64,000 nucleotides of DNA from Chelydra serpentina (lineage: Eukaryota > Chordata > Testudines > Chelydridae), in contig JBAIAC010000218.1 of NCBI GenBank assembly GCA_037349315.1, positions 496,001 to 560,000 on the forward strand. Reading direction: 5' to 3'. This document shows positions 11,775-22,920 of the stretch, piece after piece. Positions within the stretch are counted from its first letter, which is position 1; every line of letters begins with the position of its first letter. A program made the position numbers and the translations under genes. The notes beneath the pieces are model-generated. The model was not told where the DNA came from. It ran no database searches and was given only the letters and a program-made list of their open reading frames with translations.

Positions 11775-12892
11775 TGCAAGGCGCTGTACAAACATAACAC
11801 AGAGATGGCCCCTGAACACCTTACAGTCTAAGTAGAAGGCAGGAGACAATAAACTGGCGGGGAGCGGGGAGGGATGCAAGGAAGCAATGAGATGAGACTG
11901 GTTACCGGGGTAAGGAATGGTCACCGATGACAGCAGTGACTCTGAAGTCTAATTAAACCCATCAGACGCTGCTTTTGCAAAGCAGCAGGATTTGATACGC
12001 ATGCTGCATGTGGCTATGCTTGTACACAGATTTCTTTCCACAGGTGGTTTGCAATATAGGCGCACAGACGACATACAGGCATACATGTGGGTAGGTACAC
12101 GCGTGCTGGCCCATGTGAAAACGGGAATCTTGACTGGATATGTGACTCAACGCAGTCTGCATGTTACCGGCTCAGATCCTCCTCTCGAGCTGGGCACGGC
12201 TTCCCTAGCACCCGTGGCAGTTCTGTACAGCGTGGCCTGAAGGGAGACTGGCTTTCCTGAGGCCAAACACAGGGTTGGGCGGGAAGCAGGCAGGAGCCCC
12301 TCCGATTATTTCCTATTCAGTAGCTGGAAGGGCTTCTGCTGCCCAGGCCAGCCAGCCTTGCTGCCCCCAAGACGTGCCCTTCTAGCCCAGTGCAGGGGCA
12401 GGCAGCGTGTCTCCCCACGTCGCCTGGGACAAATAGTGTAACGGCGCGGAGCTGATGGCTGCACAGGTAGCGTGGCGGGGCAGGGCTGCTTCTCAGATTA
12501 AAGCTGCTGAGAAGTGACGTGGTCACGAAGGCTCTGGCCCAGCAGCTGCTCGGTCCCTGCTTCCGTCTTTGCCAACTTGTGGGTTCCTCTCCTTTCTGTG
12601 GGGCATGGGAGGGTGTAGTACTGCCTCGTGCCTATAGGTGGCACCAAACTGCCGCTTAACCACCCAGCTGGGAGGTGCTGGGATTCCGGTGGGTGAAGGC
12701 CGGTGGCACAGTGTGAGCAGGGAGCTGCCCCCCTAAATACCCTGTGACGCCCGCCTGCTGCCCCTGCACTGAGCGGGAAACCCGCTCCCAAGCCGCCCTG
12801 GCCACCGGGGCAGGAGCTGCGCACGGCTCACCACCCTTCCTGGGAGTGGCTGTGCAGCCAGCCGGCCGGCTCAAAAGGTGGAAGCTGGATTT

Positions 12893-12913
12893 GGGGGGGG
12901 GGGGGGGGGGGGG
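12893..12913. repeat. Poly-G tract, 21 bases
   Basis: An uninterrupted G run on the plus strand, one of at least seven runs of 15 or more Gs in the window. Length is likely unstable and may be mis-called. Confidence 0.9.
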
Positions 12914-12965
12914 CCTCTGAAGACGGTGGGAGCTGGTATCAGTCGCCCACAATGGAGGCTCCAGG

Positions 12966-13088
12966 TAGGGTGACCAGACAGCAAATGTGAAAAATCAGGA
13001 CGGGGGTGGGGGGTAATAGGAGCCTATAGAAGAAAAAGACCCAAAAATCGGGACTGTCCCTATAAAATCGGGACAGCTGGTCACCCTA
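12966..13088. mobile_element. 123-bp MITE of hAT type with perfect 8-bp target duplication
   Basis: The ends are TAGGGTGACCAGACAG and CAGCTGGTCACCCTA, terminal inverted repeats of about 14 bases with a mismatch. Flanking both sides is gctccagg (12958-12965 and 13089-13096), an exact 8-bp target-site duplication. The interior carries two aaaatcgggac blocks that point in the same direction plus a related block near the left end. It has no coding capacity. Confidence 0.9.
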
Positions 13089-13096
13089 GCTCCAGG

Positions 13097-15412
13097 GCCG
13101 GGGCGTGTCAGCGCATGCAGAGGGCGTAATGTCTGCGGCTGCCACTGAGGACCTTGAGGATGTTCTGTCCCCGCAGCTGTTTCTCGGGTTCCCTGGTGTC
13201 ATCAGAGGAGCTTCCACTTCTCACTAATCCTGTGTCATGCCCTCGGCACAGCCCCTCCCGGGGAGAACCCTCTTCTGGGCTGGCCTCACCCTTGAGCAGG
13301 CGGGGGGGGTTAACTCCGAGGGGCCCCTCTCTACACTCCAAGTTATCAGGACCATTAGGCACTGCACTGCGGTTGCACCTAGAAGCTAGGGCACTGTTGT
13401 GTGCGGCGCTATACACACACCTAGCAAAGAGCCAGTCCCAGCTGCTTGGTCCCAGCTGCTTGGGGGATACGGAGCAGTAACAGCTTCAGGGACCCAGCAG
13501 GGTGAAGCAGCAGTGGCCTGGAAGTGGCTTACATCTGTGTCCCTCCTGCTCACTGCTTCTGTGCTTTCCATAAGCCCCCCCGAGCCTGTGCTGGACAGCC
13601 GCCCCGCCCCACATTGGTCCCCCACCTCCTGGGAACGCCTCAATATCTCTATTGCTCCAAGAGTGGCCTTGTGCCCTCGCCAGCCCTTGCCCCCTGTTGG
13701 GATGGGTGCATCAGCTACCAGGGCTCTTTGGCCTCTGCGGGCCCGTAAAAGGAGTGGCTACTGGCTAGGGTGGCAAAAGCCTTGCTTGCAATGGTTCCCT
13801 GCCTGTGTCTGCAGAAGCAAAAGGAAGGCAAGTCCGATCCCGGCCCGGCCCTGCAGACACGTTTCAGAGGAGATTGGAGAAGAGGTGGCGAGTCAGTGAA
13901 GCTGATCAGGGGGCAAGGGCTGAGGGATTGGTGAGGGGCAGGGGGAGCACAGCAGGTGGTTCTGGTTTGGAAGCTCTCAAGTCAGCACCTTTCACCCACT
14001 AACTTCCCTCTGAAAGGGCAGCAGGCAGATCAGGACTGAGCAGTGTTAGAGGCTCCCCACTGGTTTGTCCTGGACCAGTTTCCATCTGCCATGACACAAG
14101 CAGCTCCCACCCAGCATTTACCGGCTCCCCCAGCTTGTGTTTTTCAGGCCTCGGAGCTCGCCTGTTGTAAACCCCTGACCCAGACAAAACTGGGCCTGGC
14201 TCTGTGTGACTCAGGTGCATTCCTGAGGCAGGCCAGGACCTGTGGGGTTCAGGTGCTGTTTATCTCAGTGCTCTCCCCCAGGCTGGGGCGGCCTCGGCTC
14301 TGTGCTGAGACATGTCAGTAGGTAATTACAGGCTAGTTAAGACTTCAAAGGTTTCACATTCCTTCCCATCGGGCCACGCCTGGGACAGCCGTGCTCCAAA
14401 GTGCCACTTCCCATGGACCAGGCCCCTCAAAGACACAGTGGCCAGTCTGGGCCCTGGCAGTAGCAGTCATGACACCCCATATTTCAGGGGGACACTCCCG
14501 GGCTCTCCTCCGAGACCTGGCTCGGTGACCCCCATTCACACTCTTGGGGATCTGACAACTCTGGGGCCTATTTCAGTGACAAACAAACCTCCAGCAGGTT
14601 CCTTCAGATCTGCCCCCGCAGCCAGTCTGGGTATATCCCAGGCAGGGCACCCCTTCTCCTGTGCCTCAGCCAAGAGCCTGGCTGGTGAAGCAGGGATGCT
14701 CAGTCTGCTTGGCCCAGTCGCTTCTGCTGACAACAAGCCTGCAGCTAGCACCAGTGTGATGTGGACACACCCCCTGGGGACTGGGCTGAGACCCCCCTAA
14801 GCCCCTTCACACAAGCCTCTGGACAACCACCAGGGAGCTCAGATGTTCCTGCCAAGCGTATCTGCCCCTCGTAGCTCTGGCCAGCTTGAGAACATTCTCC
14901 GTACGTTCTGGTTTGGCCTGGGCCAGCAATGCCTTGAGAATGGTCTTCCTCGCTCCGGTTCCCTTGTGCTGGTCGGGGCTCCCCAGTGCTGCGGGGAATC
15001 ATGGCGTCCTTACACGTGCTCCTAAGAAGGAGAAGCTGACGGATTTCCACTGCCTCCATCTCCTCTTTGGGGCTCCGCAGCAATTAGAGCCAGGTACATC
15101 CAGTCACGTTGTCTTCAGTGGTGTAGCCCTGGACAGGTGCTGGTGTAATCATTGGTGTCTGATTAGGAGAATTGCTCCTGCTCCCCTTCTGGTTTGACCC
15201 CACAGCGATGTCATAGTCTTGCGTGTGATGTCACCGCCGTGGAAACAGTTGTGTCATTCCCCTTTCAGCACTATGCCCCCGAAGCTCAAAATGGGGAATA
15301 AGGCACCACAATAAATAGCCTGATTCCCAAGGGGCACCGCAGCCAGCAGCTCCCTGGGGAGCCGGGACACTGGCACTCAGCATGTTATTTCAGGCCCTAA
15401 AGAAGCATTTAA
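13097..15412. other. Intergenic; no gene seen
   Basis: Mixed GC-rich DNA with only short or composition-driven open frames. No exon, RNA gene or well-defined repeat could be supported. Confidence 0.5.
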
Positions 15413-15517
15413 GGGTGGGATTTTCAAAAGTGCCCGAGTGACTTAGGAGCATCGTTGACTTTCAATGGGACTCGGGCTCCTAAGTCACTTGGCTGCTTTT
15501 GAAAACCCCACCCTTAA
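15413..15517. repeat. Fold-back (inverted-repeat) element
   Basis: The left arm reads ggtgggattttcaaaagtgc then gagtgacttaggagc; the right arm is its near-perfect reverse complement (gctcctaagtcactt, gcttttgaaaaccccacc). The two arms are joined by a short centre containing tcaatggga. The whole unit could form a hairpin of about 45 base pairs. It looks like a palindromic MITE rather than a gene. Confidence 0.8.
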
Positions 15518-18500
15518 ATCCTGACAGAGGCACCTCAATAAGTGGCCTGATTTTCAGCACCCACTTTTGAAAATTGTGGTTTAGCAGCAGGCTCAGAAAG
15601 GAGCAGAAGGCAGCAGGGAAGTGCCGAGAAACAGGCCAGGGGATGAAACCCGATTCTGCCTGGACGTTCCTCTGGGAGCACCAAGTGACTCAAACCTCAG
15701 CAAGTACATGTAATTAATGACCAAGACCCCACAAGTGGGGCCATTTACCGTCTGTATATCTCACCTGCGAGGCCTCTGCCAAGCCCCAGTGCCTGCTTGT
15801 GACAGCGTCTCAGTGACTCACACTGGCGGCAGTCTGTGAACTTGGCAGCTGCTCCCGGAAAATCCTCACTTTGCATTGTTCCCAACCCAGGGTGTGGAGC
15901 ACCACAGCGAAACTGCAGCCCCACCTCTCCTGCAGACACTTGCCAGGGCCAGGGGACACTCGCTATCGACCAGGCAGGAGCCGCTGCCCCCCAGACCTGC
16001 GCAGGAGCCTGGCGTCGGGGGAGTGACTCTAGGGCATCGGCCTGGCTTATTCTTTTGCTTACTTAATCTAATGTTGAAGTGCACTGCACGCCAGTCAATG
16101 GTGCTGCACCGTATGACTGGCCCTGCAGCCCTCTGCTTATCTCACAGCAGGCCCAGCTCAGGCAGCCACAGGGCAAACTTCCCACTCGCGTAGAGCGCCC
16201 CCGCCAGGGACGAGAGGGCCATTCAGTCCCAGGGATCCTCTCTGAGACTGCCAACAAAGGGCACCGACTAGTGTCAAGTGTGGGACATCAATCCGCGCTG
16301 TAGGGACTGGACTGAAACCCGCCAAGTCATTTCACACAGTCCAGCAAAGAGCCCCGGCTGGATTCTTGCCGGTGGCCTAGAGGGGATCCCATTCCCAACC
16401 CCCGGTGAGGTGTATGTTGCTGTCCCGTGTGGACAGAGGGTTCACACACAAGGAACTTGGATTAATGAGGAACTGCTGCCACTGGTAAATACCCCATTTG
16501 GGACCCTGTGACGTCTCCCTTTGCAGCAAAGGTCTCGCATTCTGCCCCGCCATGGGCATCAGGCTCGGATTCCAGATGTCTAAATAACCCTCCTTGCGGT
16601 GATATAGAGCAGAGGTGCTGAGGGGGGGGCTGCCGCACCCCCTGGTGGGAAGTGGTTTCCATCATATCCAGGGTTACCGTTTGGTTCAGTGGCTCTCAGC
16701 CCCCCACAATACACATTGTTCCAGCCCCCCTGTGTAAGAGCTGTGTTGCTGCAGAAAATCCCCTGTGTTCTGCACATGCCTGAGTGGTGCCCTGTCAGTA
16801 CAGCCTGGCGTACGCTTAACGTTAGCAAGATAGGGCACTGGCAGGGTGAGGGGCAACCTAGTGAGATAGCCTCTCTCCAGAGACCGCCTGGAACGCATGA
16901 AGCCCTTTTCTCCAACCTAATTCTGAAATCCTGTCCCACTATGAACCTCTCTTCCTGATCCCAGCCGGGGGCCAGCTAATGCCTTGGACGGAGCATGAGG
17001 ACTGGGGTCCCTTGGTAGCTAGGATCACTGCATGTGCTGTTCTTCATCTGGCCCTGGTGTGAAGATCATTAAACTATTTGTGTATTCCAGGGGTTCATTT
17101 ATCACAGTGTATTTACATGTGTCCTTTTAAACTATGGGACCTTTGAGTTTCCCAGAGCATTATGGGATGCAGCGTGGACTCCTCTCCACCACTCACTGTT
17201 TCATCCACCACTGACTTTTATCCTTTGATTTTGTATTGGCCTTTGCTAATTTCCGGTTCTCCGAAGAGCCCTTAGCACTAACAGCTCCTGAGAACTGCGC
17301 GCGGTTTTACAGTCCGGTGTCACCCGGGCGAATGTGGAACCGGGGGGGGGGGGGGGGGAGGGCACAGGGAAGGTCTGGCATGAAAACGAGACAGGACTCC
17401 AGACTGGCAGAATGAGTGTCCTTGCTCTGGGCTGTCGTTCCTTCCATGGCCTTATCCACGCCACACCGCACTATCGGGCACATGGCTGTTCTGCATGGCT
17501 GAGCCCCCTCTGAAGGGCAGGGGCCTTGCAGTGGGGCCGTGCGTCAAGTGGGGAGAGCAGGGTGGGGTCTTGTAACCAGACCAACCATGCACAAGGTGCG
17601 GGGGGTCCTGCAGCACAGGCCATGCACTGGGAAAGGGGGCTTGCAACATGGGGCAGCTCCAACCTCAAACCCAAAGAAGCCCTTGCTCCATCTGCTTCCT
17701 CTTCCTCGTGCTATGTCCCTTACTCTGCTGGAATCCTTTCCAAGGCCAAGGCTGTCAGACAGCCGGACACGTGGAGGCGCTGCTAAGTTTGCAGCCCACA
17801 GTCAGGTCAGATACCCCGGGGCTGAGACTTCGATTTGAATCCCTTTGGTTTGGTCCCTGTAGTTCAGCCGGGGCCCTTCGCAGGGCACAGAGAGGGGCCT
17901 GCGGTGGTGGCCGAGTGGGGACTGGCCCAGCGCCACCCCAGGGTGAAGCGCCGGCTGTGTCACTGCATTCCACGGTGAGGCTTGTTCAAAAGCAGCCAGC
18001 AGCAACGTGTTTCCTTATAAGGTAAAAAACCCAGCTTCTCTCTGGGAGGTAGCCACAGGCAGCCAGGTCCAATCATGCAGGTTATGCAGACACGCCCGGC
18101 TTGGCAAGGCCTGAGAACAGGCTGGCCCTGGGCGGAGGGAGTGCTCACTGCTGACAGAGGGAAGCTCTCCAGGGCGCTGGCTGCATCTCCTCCCTGCTAA
18201 TCAGTGACTAACACCGAGGTGGGAGCAGCAAAGACAGCAAACAGACCCATCAGCTAAAAGAGGAGACTCCCTGCATGTGGAATTTACACCCTTAACCACT
18301 GGCCTCCCTTGGGGGATGAAGCCGTCTGACCCAAGCACCAGGCCTGGAGCTCCATGCTGGGAGCAGCAATGGGCAGCACCATAGCGTGAGGGTCTGTTCC
18401 CTGCCATGGCAACTGGGAGCCCCTCAGTCATGGGGGGAAATCCCAGCACCAAGGAGAGTCCCAAATGAGTTTTGCTTCTGCTCAGGAGTGAATCTGGAAC

Positions 18501-19083
18501 AGACTCTACGGGGGATTTGGCAAGCGACAGCTGATAAAACAAAGACCAAAATCCAAACAGAATCTGTCTCAGATCAAAGGGGAAACGAGAGGCCTCAAAG
18601 GCGCCAATGTTCTCGCCCCAAGTACGCCAGCACCCACCGACGTTAGCCAGGCTTCCCTCTCCAAAGATGTGGGTGCAGGTTTGGGCCAGTCCTTCCCGTA
18701 TCCAACCAAACTGACCCATCCCAAATCATCAGCCTTTCAGAGGCCCCCACTTCTCTGCATCTCCAGAGCACCCCATTGCTGAGGGGAGCCGGAGCAAAGA
18801 CAGGTCCCTAGTGTCAGAGGTGCCCAGTGGGGCTCAGCCCACAGGAGGTGAACAGACAGACAACACTCTGATCCTAGCCAGTCACTGCACAAAAGGCAGA
18901 CACATCCCATGGGTCACTTGCCCATTTGGGTGGGCACCCCCATAGGATGGCGAGAAAACTCCTTTCTGCCCAGGCTTATAAAAACACTGGACACACTTGC
19001 AGTTGACCAGCTGAGCAGTGCACTCATAGCAGCGTTTGTATTGGGGGGAAGCAGCACATAACATCATCCTCATAAAGAGGCAG
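15518..19083. other. Intergenic; no gene seen
   Basis: Apart from the repeat at 16606-16735 and a 17-base poly-G tract at 17342-17358, nothing could be supported. Open frames are unrelated to known domains by eye. Confidence 0.5.
16606..16735 (+). repeat. Dispersed non-autonomous element (turtle-type)
   Basis: The sequence aggtgctgagg, then gtggtttccatcatatccag, then tggttcagtggctctcagcc and ttgttccagc is a pattern I recognise as a common turtle interspersed repeat. Imperfect ends (gcagaggtgctg and the terminal ccagccccc) suggest a DNA-transposon fragment, but I cannot place its superfamily. Confidence 0.45.
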
Positions 19084-19321
19084 TGAGGGTCAGTGGCTAG
19101 GACACTGGCCTGGGAGCCAGGACTCCTGGGTTCTGTTCCCAGCTCTGTCACTGACCTGCTATATGACCTCACGCAAGTCGCTTCCCCTGTTTCTCCACCC
19201 CTTTGTCTGTTTAGATTGTGAATTCTTAGAGCAGGGTCCAGGGACTGTCTCTTGCTATATGCCTGTACAGCGCCCGGCACCAATCTTGGTTCAGGGTCTC
19301 TAGGTGCTACCGTGATACATG
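19084..19321 (+). repeat. Near-complete tRNA-derived SINE with CORE/MIR-like body
   Basis: A tRNA-like head contains a box-A-like cagtggctaggacactggcc and a box-B-like GGTTCTGTTCC. It is followed by a MIR/CORE-like section (ctgctatatgacctcacgca, tcgcttcccc) and a LINE-like tail (gattgtgaattctta, gcagggtccagggactgtct, cctgtacagcgcccggcacc). The order head-core-tail is that of an intact amniote SINE. It is too diverged to be a functional tRNA. Confidence 0.7.
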
Positions 19322-22300
19322 GAGTGGTTACAGGGATTGGCCGGCCTGCAGAGCTGCATCTCACTGAATAAATCTCAGCAAACCAGAGCAACTTTGGGCC
19401 TAATCCTTTGCCGCTGGGAGCTGGGATCTCTTAGCAGGTTCAGCTACTACCGGGCGCGCTGGCAGAGACTGCTGGACTTCCCCATTGCCTAGCGCAAGAA
19501 GGGTTAATGCATCCGATCTGGGATGTCAAGAACTGAGAGACACAAGTGTTTGCAAGTCTCCTGTTGCGGAGTAAACGGCCACCTGCCAGCCAGCTCTCGG
19601 CCTGGACATGCAGCCAGGGAGAGGGCTTGGTGGGATCATGTCTGGGGCCCTCGGTGGAGCCTTTGCTCAGTGGCAGCGTCGTTTGCTTTTGCAGCCCCCG
19701 TGGCGTGAACAAGTGTGGCTGACTGTGTAAGCTGCTGCAGTGTGGAGAAGGCTGGATGCACGTTCTGCCAGCGATGAAGCCTGGCTGTTGGGGAGGGACG
19801 TGCCAGTAACCGGAATCAGAGACATTTGGTTCATCTCAAGACAGTTTAATCCCCAGAACAAAGGCTTCCCTGCCACTGCTGCTCCGTGTGCCCGTCACAG
19901 GCCCCGTCTGCGTCGCCTGCAGGGATAAAACGACAAAGGACGCGCTCGTGTTCACAGGCCATGCAGTGCACCTGGAACGACGGCTGAGAACAGGCTCTGC
20001 TGCACTCGCTCAGGACAGCCGGAAATCCCCAGCCCTGCCGCCAGTGGGCAAAGAAGGGGCGGGTTTGTGTGGGGAGCAGCAGAGAGCACGCCGGCTGGAC
20101 CGCTCCGGCACCGGGCATGGCTCCCAGACACTCTCCAGCAACCCCCACGGAGCCATGGGTCACGCAGAACATACCTGCCATAGCTCCCCCAAAGCTTTGG
20201 ACACGGGCGTCCCAGCACGCTTCCTGCTGCTGACATCACCCGAACCTGCCCCGCGGGCAGGAAGATGGCGCCGCATGCTGCCGTTTGCACAATGTAGCAA
20301 ATGTTAAAAATTAACTGACACCTTAAAATACTCATCTGGACCTTTATCGCAAGACCCCAAGGGCCGTGCCCCCGGCTGCCCATGGAGCCAGCCCCATGCT
20401 GCAGCCGGCAGCCCAGTGCATGCTGGGATACCCCACCAATGTACAACTCCTTGGGCTAATCCAGAAGGGAAGGGGCAGCTGAAAGCCCTTCTGTGCTGAA
20501 TGCCCCGGGCTCGACTGCCCGAGTCAGTGCCTCTCAATCAAGCACTTTCCAGTCCCTGGCTGCACTGGGCCCTAAAGCAGCAGCCATTTCAAAGAAGGAT
20601 CCTGCTTTGCTCTGAAGGGCAACCCAGGGATCAAACCTGAGCAAAGCCAACTCCCCAGGCCAAATCTGTCACCCTAGAGACACAACGCTGAAGTCAGCGG
20701 GGGACCCCAGGAGTGACTCCGGCCCCGTGTGTCCCAACCAGTGAACGCCCACCCCGCCCCAATCTCAGAATGGATCAGTTGGGTGTCGACGGTGACATCT
20801 CCGCTTGGTGTGGTGCAGATGGAAATCTCTCTGCGGTCTGTCTGGGTGTTGTCCCCTTTCAGGGTGGGTGGGGTGTTTGTGCACCGTGGGAAGCTTTGCT
20901 CCGGTTGCCAGGTACACAGGAGGGAGCTGCTGGAGCGTAGCCAGTGTTTGGCCCTAAGGGGGAGGCTGGGTGTGTGGGCAGGGAGCAGCCCGGTGCCTGG
21001 CTGTGGGGCAGGGATGGGGCTGGGAGAATGCAGGGGCTGGGCTGGAGCCAGCGGGACGCTGCAGATTGGGACATCCGCTCCTCCCTTTGATTTTTTTGCC
21101 TAGTAAGTGAAACCTGAATCTGGAGAGGGAGGAAACCAGCCAAGAATTGAGGCCCAGAGCAGGACCGGGCCGCAGAGCCAGGGTCTTTTCCAACTCTCCC
21201 CCTCGCCTGTGGTGGCGAATAGGATACAAGGCTTGTCCCTGATTCTCCGCTCACTCCCCCGTTATTGCAAAGTGGCAGCTCCGCCAGCTTCAGTGGAGTT
21301 GTCCCTGATCCAGTGTCAGTGAGCGGCGACTCGGGCTCTGTGTTTCCTTAGCACTGTTCACACTAGCATCTCCCAGCTGATTATCGGCCATAGAGACCCT
21401 GCAGAGACCAGGGGAGCCCAGCTCTCTGTGCTACCAAGTACGAGTGACCCAGCAGATCTCAGTGACCCAGCTCCACACGGCAGAGCGAACTAACCCCAGA
21501 GGGCGAGGCTCACTCTGGCCCAGGGAGCACCCAGACCTGGGCCCCACTCACACCACAATTGCAGAAGCACCGGGCAGGGCGGGATGGCATGTCTGCAATG
21601 GGGTTTGCAGGGAGAGGGAGAGCCAGTAACATGGAGCTGCGCAGGAGAGAACGCGCCCACTGACAGGCCAGGATGGGGGGACAAGGGGGAGGCCGGTGCT
21701 AAACGGATGCGAGTGAGCCATGCTGGGCAGGGTCATGGAGGGTTTGAAATGGCTGAGGAGCCAGTGCCACAGTTCGCGTCAAACGGGCCTTCGAAATCCC
21801 CCAGCCAGAGACCCATCAGCTGACATGCCTCTGACATCAGCCGCAGCGCAGGGGCTGCCGCGCGAAGGCTCATTCCCCTGGTGTTTGGTCCCTGCACGGT
21901 GTCCAAGCAGCGTGAAGATGGAGGCCGCCGGCACTGCAATCCCAGCTGGGAACCCGGAGTTATTGTCCGCTCGGGTCTCACTCCAGCAATTCCAGGTCTG
22001 CAGCAACCGTGAGAGCCAATAACAACCCAAGTGGTAGCCCAGAGACAAAGGCTCCAGCATCTGAAATCACCCCAAGGGGCAGCAATGGAGGCGCTGCTGT
22101 GGAGCATCGTGTGCCCCAGGAATGGCACCCCCATGGGCAGAGGATACAGGGCAGCGAGCTGCCAGTGTGACAGGAGCGGGAGTCATTCGCCTGCACGGGC
22201 CAGATGGGCCCAGGGTGAGGGGGCTTGAGCTGTCGGCTCTTGCATCCTGCGCTGCCATCCTGCCTCGAGTCACAATGAGTTTGTTGGGTCTCATCCTCCT

Positions 22301-22344
22301 CCTGGGCTGTCACCACCACGCTGCCCAGCAGAGAGCGGCTCCAG
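19322..22344. other. Intergenic; no gene seen
   Basis: GC-rich DNA with scattered open frames on both strands, none with recognisable domains, and no clear splice-linked exon set. Confidence 0.5.
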
Positions 22345-22920
22345 ACTGGCTGCAGGTCAGGCACTGGCCGATCTGTGTGTGGGCCCAGGCCTGGGGTAGC
22401 AGCATTGCCGGCGCTGAGGGAGGGCGGGGCGCTGGGTAGCAGTGGGGCTGCAGGTCAGGGATGAAGTGCATTGGCCGATCTGGGTGTGGGCCCAGGCCTG
22501 GGGTAGCAGCATTGCCGGCGCTGAGGGAGGGGGGGGCGCTGGGTAGAGGTGGGGGCTGCAGGTCAGGCACTGGCTGGGCGGTGAACAGGCCCAGGCCTGG
22601 GGTAGCAGCATTGTCGGCGCTGAGGGAGGGGGGGGCGCTGGGTAGAGGTGGGGGCTGCAGGTCAGGCACTGGCCGGGCGGTGAACGGGCCCAGGCCTGGG
22701 GTAGCAGCATTGCCGGCGCTGAGGGAGGGGGGGGCGCTGGGTAGAGGTGGGGGCTGCAGGTCAGGCACTGGCCGGGTGGTGAACGGGCCCAGGCCTGGGG
22801 TAGCAGCATTGCCGGCGCTGAGGGAGGGCGGGGCGCTGGGTAGAGGTGGGGGCTGCAGGTCAGGGATGAAGTGCATTGGCCGATCTGGGTGTGGGCCCAG
22901 GCCTGGGGTAGCAGAGGGGC
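22345..22920 (+). repeat. Minisatellite, about 98-100-bp unit, about six copies
   Basis: Each unit contains gctgcaggtcagg, ggcccaggcctggggtagca and gcattgccggcgctgaggga, followed by a variable G run (ggcggggc to ggggggggc) and gctgggtag. The first, second and last copies carry a variant segment (gatgaagtgcattggccgat in two of them) in place of the gggcggtgaac segment of the middle copies, so the array has a patterned interior. Repetitive proline- or glycine-rich open frames on both strands come from the unit. Confidence 0.9.
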
